DNA of 64,000 nt, from NCBI GenBank assembly GCA_963745865.1, contig CAVUYZ010000012.1:1-64000 (forward strand), read 5' to 3'. The notes under the pieces were generated by a model. It ran no database searches. It saw only the letters and a list, made by a program, of their open reading frames with translations, and was not told the origin of the DNA. Source of the DNA: JAHEDH01 sp963745865. Its GTDB lineage: Bacteria > Actinomycetota > Acidimicrobiia > Spongiisociales > ZC4RG35. The translations under genes were made by a program, and so were the position numbers. The first letter of the stretch is position 1. Each line of letters opens with the position of its first letter. Shown one piece after another: positions 62,981 through 64,000 of this stretch.

Positions 62981-63852
62981 GTCGACACCGCCGTCCTGAA
63001 CAGATCGGACAGGTTGGGCGGCTCGAGTGAGAAGGACGTCACGGTGCCTGCCGCTTCCGCTCGCCGCATCAGCTCGCCGGGCGGGACCGTTGTGTCTACG
63101 AGCACCCTGCCCTCGCCATCGGTCGAGTGGGTGTCGAGGTGCTCGGGGCGCCATGGCCGTCCATCGACCTCCACTTCGAGGACTCGGTACTGCGATCCTT
63201 CCCGGAGGTCCTCGACGTTCCCATCGAGCATCACTCGTCCGCGGTTGATGATGACGACGTCCTCACAGATGGTCTGCACCAGGTCGAGCTGGTGACTCGA
63301 GAAGAGGATGGCTGAGCCTGCGTCTGCAATCGAGCGCATCATCCTGGCAAGATCATCGACCGCCAATGGGTCGAGACCGGAGAACGGCTCGTCGAGGACT
63401 GCCAGGACCGGGTCATGGACCAGCGCTGCTGCCAGTTGGACTCGCTGCTGGTTGCCGTGAGAGAGATCCTCGAGCTTCGACGTGGTTCGGTCTCCCAGCC
63501 CGAGCTCGGAGAGCCACCGCTCGGTCGCCTCGGCGGCTGCATCGGAGCTGAGACCCGAGAGTCGGGCGAAATGGATGAGCTGTTCCCCGATCTTCATCTT
63601 GGGGTAGAGCCCACGTTCTTCGGGCATGTATCCGAACTTCCAGCGCTGCGAGCTCCCGATCGGCGCCCCGTCCCAGGTCACGGTCCCGGTGTCGGGTTTG
63701 GCGAGGTCGAAGATGCATCGCATCGTCGTGGTCTTGCCAGCCCCATTCGGGCCCAGAAAACCGACGATGCGACCCGCCGGCACCTGCAGGGAGAGGCCGT
63801 CGAGGGCGACCACGTCTCCATAGCGCTTGCTCAGGTTCTGGATTTCGAGCAT
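62977..63852 (-). CDS. ABC exporter ATP-binding protein, NatA-like
   Basis: A 291-residue ABC ATPase. Walker A GPNGAGKTTTMR, signature LSHGNQQRVQLAAAL, Walker B VLAVLDEPFSGLDPL and switch His in ILFSSHQLDLV are all intact. The C-terminal 70 residues form the extra domain of the NatA/DrrA group. ATG 63852 (MLEIQNLSKRYG) is chosen; longer frames upstream run through a tandem repeat. Together with the permease it probably exports sodium, a drug or a lipid; the substrate is unknown. Confidence 0.93.
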   Translation of the reverse strand: MLEIQNLSKRYGDVVALDGLSLQVPAGRIVGFLGPNGAGKTTTMRCIFDLAKPDTGTVTWDGAPIGSSQRWKFGYMPEERGLYPKMKIGEQLIHFARLSGLSSDAAAEATERWLSELGLGDRTTSKLEDLSHGNQQRVQLAAALVHDPVLAVLDEPFSGLDPLAVDDLARMMRSIADAGSAILFSSHQLDLVQTICEDVVIINRGRVMLDGNVEDLREGSQYRVLEVEVDGRPWRPEHLDTHSTDGEGRVLVDTTVPPGELMRRAEAAGTVTSFSLEPPNLSDLFRTAVST

Positions 63853-63876
63853 TGGGTCCTCGGTTGCGGGTGACCA

Positions 63877-63916
63877 CCCATTCTGGCGGAACCGGGCCCA
63901 TTCTGGCGGAACCGGG
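63877..63916. repeat. Perfect 20-base tandem direct repeat
   Basis: The unit CCCATTCTGGCGGAACCGGG occurs twice in direct succession (63877-63896 and 63897-63916), 24 bases upstream of the ABC ATPase start. It may be a doubled operator or a slippage product. Confidence 0.85.
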
Positions 63917-63984
63917 CGTTTGTGTGCAGGGTCATCCGATCTGAGGGCTCTCAGACCGCCCTCCTCCACAGCACGGTTGGGCAG

Positions 63985-64000
63985 TATGCGCATATGCGTA
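63985..64000 (-). promoter_or_regulatory. Second copy of argC-type operator TACGCATATGCGCATA
   Basis: On the minus strand the last 16 bases of the window match argC's operator exactly, followed by CTGC as there. A CATACT -10-like hexamer follows within it. It could drive the ABC exporter, with a leader of about 130 bases, or belong to a gene beyond the window. Confidence 0.5.

Overview
The window is the replication-origin region of a high-GC actinobacterium. Gene order around oriC follows the mycobacterial/streptomycete plan almost step for step: a pknB/rodA/FHA cluster, trpG and crgA, a DUF3566 gene, gyrA, gyrB, dciA, recF, dnaN, dnaA, then rpmH, rnpA, yidD, yidC, jag, rsmG, parA, parB, cwlM, trxA, trxB, an anti-sigma/ECF sigma pair and a MurJ-type pseudokinase. 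An Acidimicrobiia-like lineage is my best guess from protein style and repeat content. The class is an inference; the phylum is well supported by content and order.

Layout. 1-5040 is a sugar ABC importer (lipoprotein binding protein, one MalF-type and two tandem MalG-type permeases, no ATPase) plus an edge-truncated secreted protein. 5262-11732 holds an SDR, two serine tRNAs, tadA, the SRP RNA, a lipoprotein, menG, serS, a membrane protein, tRNA-Leu and a RibD/DHFR-fold reductase. 12081-19410 is the cell-wall growth operon fhaA-fhaB-pstP-rodA-pbpA-pknB-mutY. 19403-26789 holds trpG, crgA, a thiolase, tRNA-Ala and tRNA-Ile, a family 3 glycosidase, a PPOX protein and small genes. 26981-35734 is the leftward gyrA-gyrB-dciA-recF-dnaN-dnaA block with DnaA boxes on both sides of dnaA. 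36199-41551 is the rightward rpmH-to-parB block with two parS-like sites. 41701-48720 is a leftward stress/envelope block from a GNAT gene to cwlM. 48755-56093 holds a deacetylase, a degenerate PilT-like ATPase, sulfur-handling rhodaneses, an ECF sigma factor, pcnA and an M1 peptidase. 56240-60498 is argCJBD. The right end has a TPP riboswitch in front of an MBL-fold hydrolase, a tandem repeat array and an ABC exporter.

Two cross-cutting points. First, about eighteen genes, including serS, gyrA, dnaN, fhaA, pbpA, argB and argD, are each broken by what looks like a single inserted base. Breaks in so many indispensable genes are best read as sequence error, so they are annotated as single genes with a note. 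rsmG alone has about five breaks and is called a probable pseudogene. Second, several proteins keep a family fold but lack its catalytic residues: the stand-alone MurJ-type pseudokinase, a CwlM-type amidase without zinc ligands and a PilT-like ATPase with altered Walker A and B residues. Together with PknB, PstP and the two FHA proteins, the first two suggest phospho-regulation of peptidoglycan synthesis rather than enzymatic turnover. The most unexpected regulatory feature is the TPP riboswitch upstream of a gene with no evident thiamin role.
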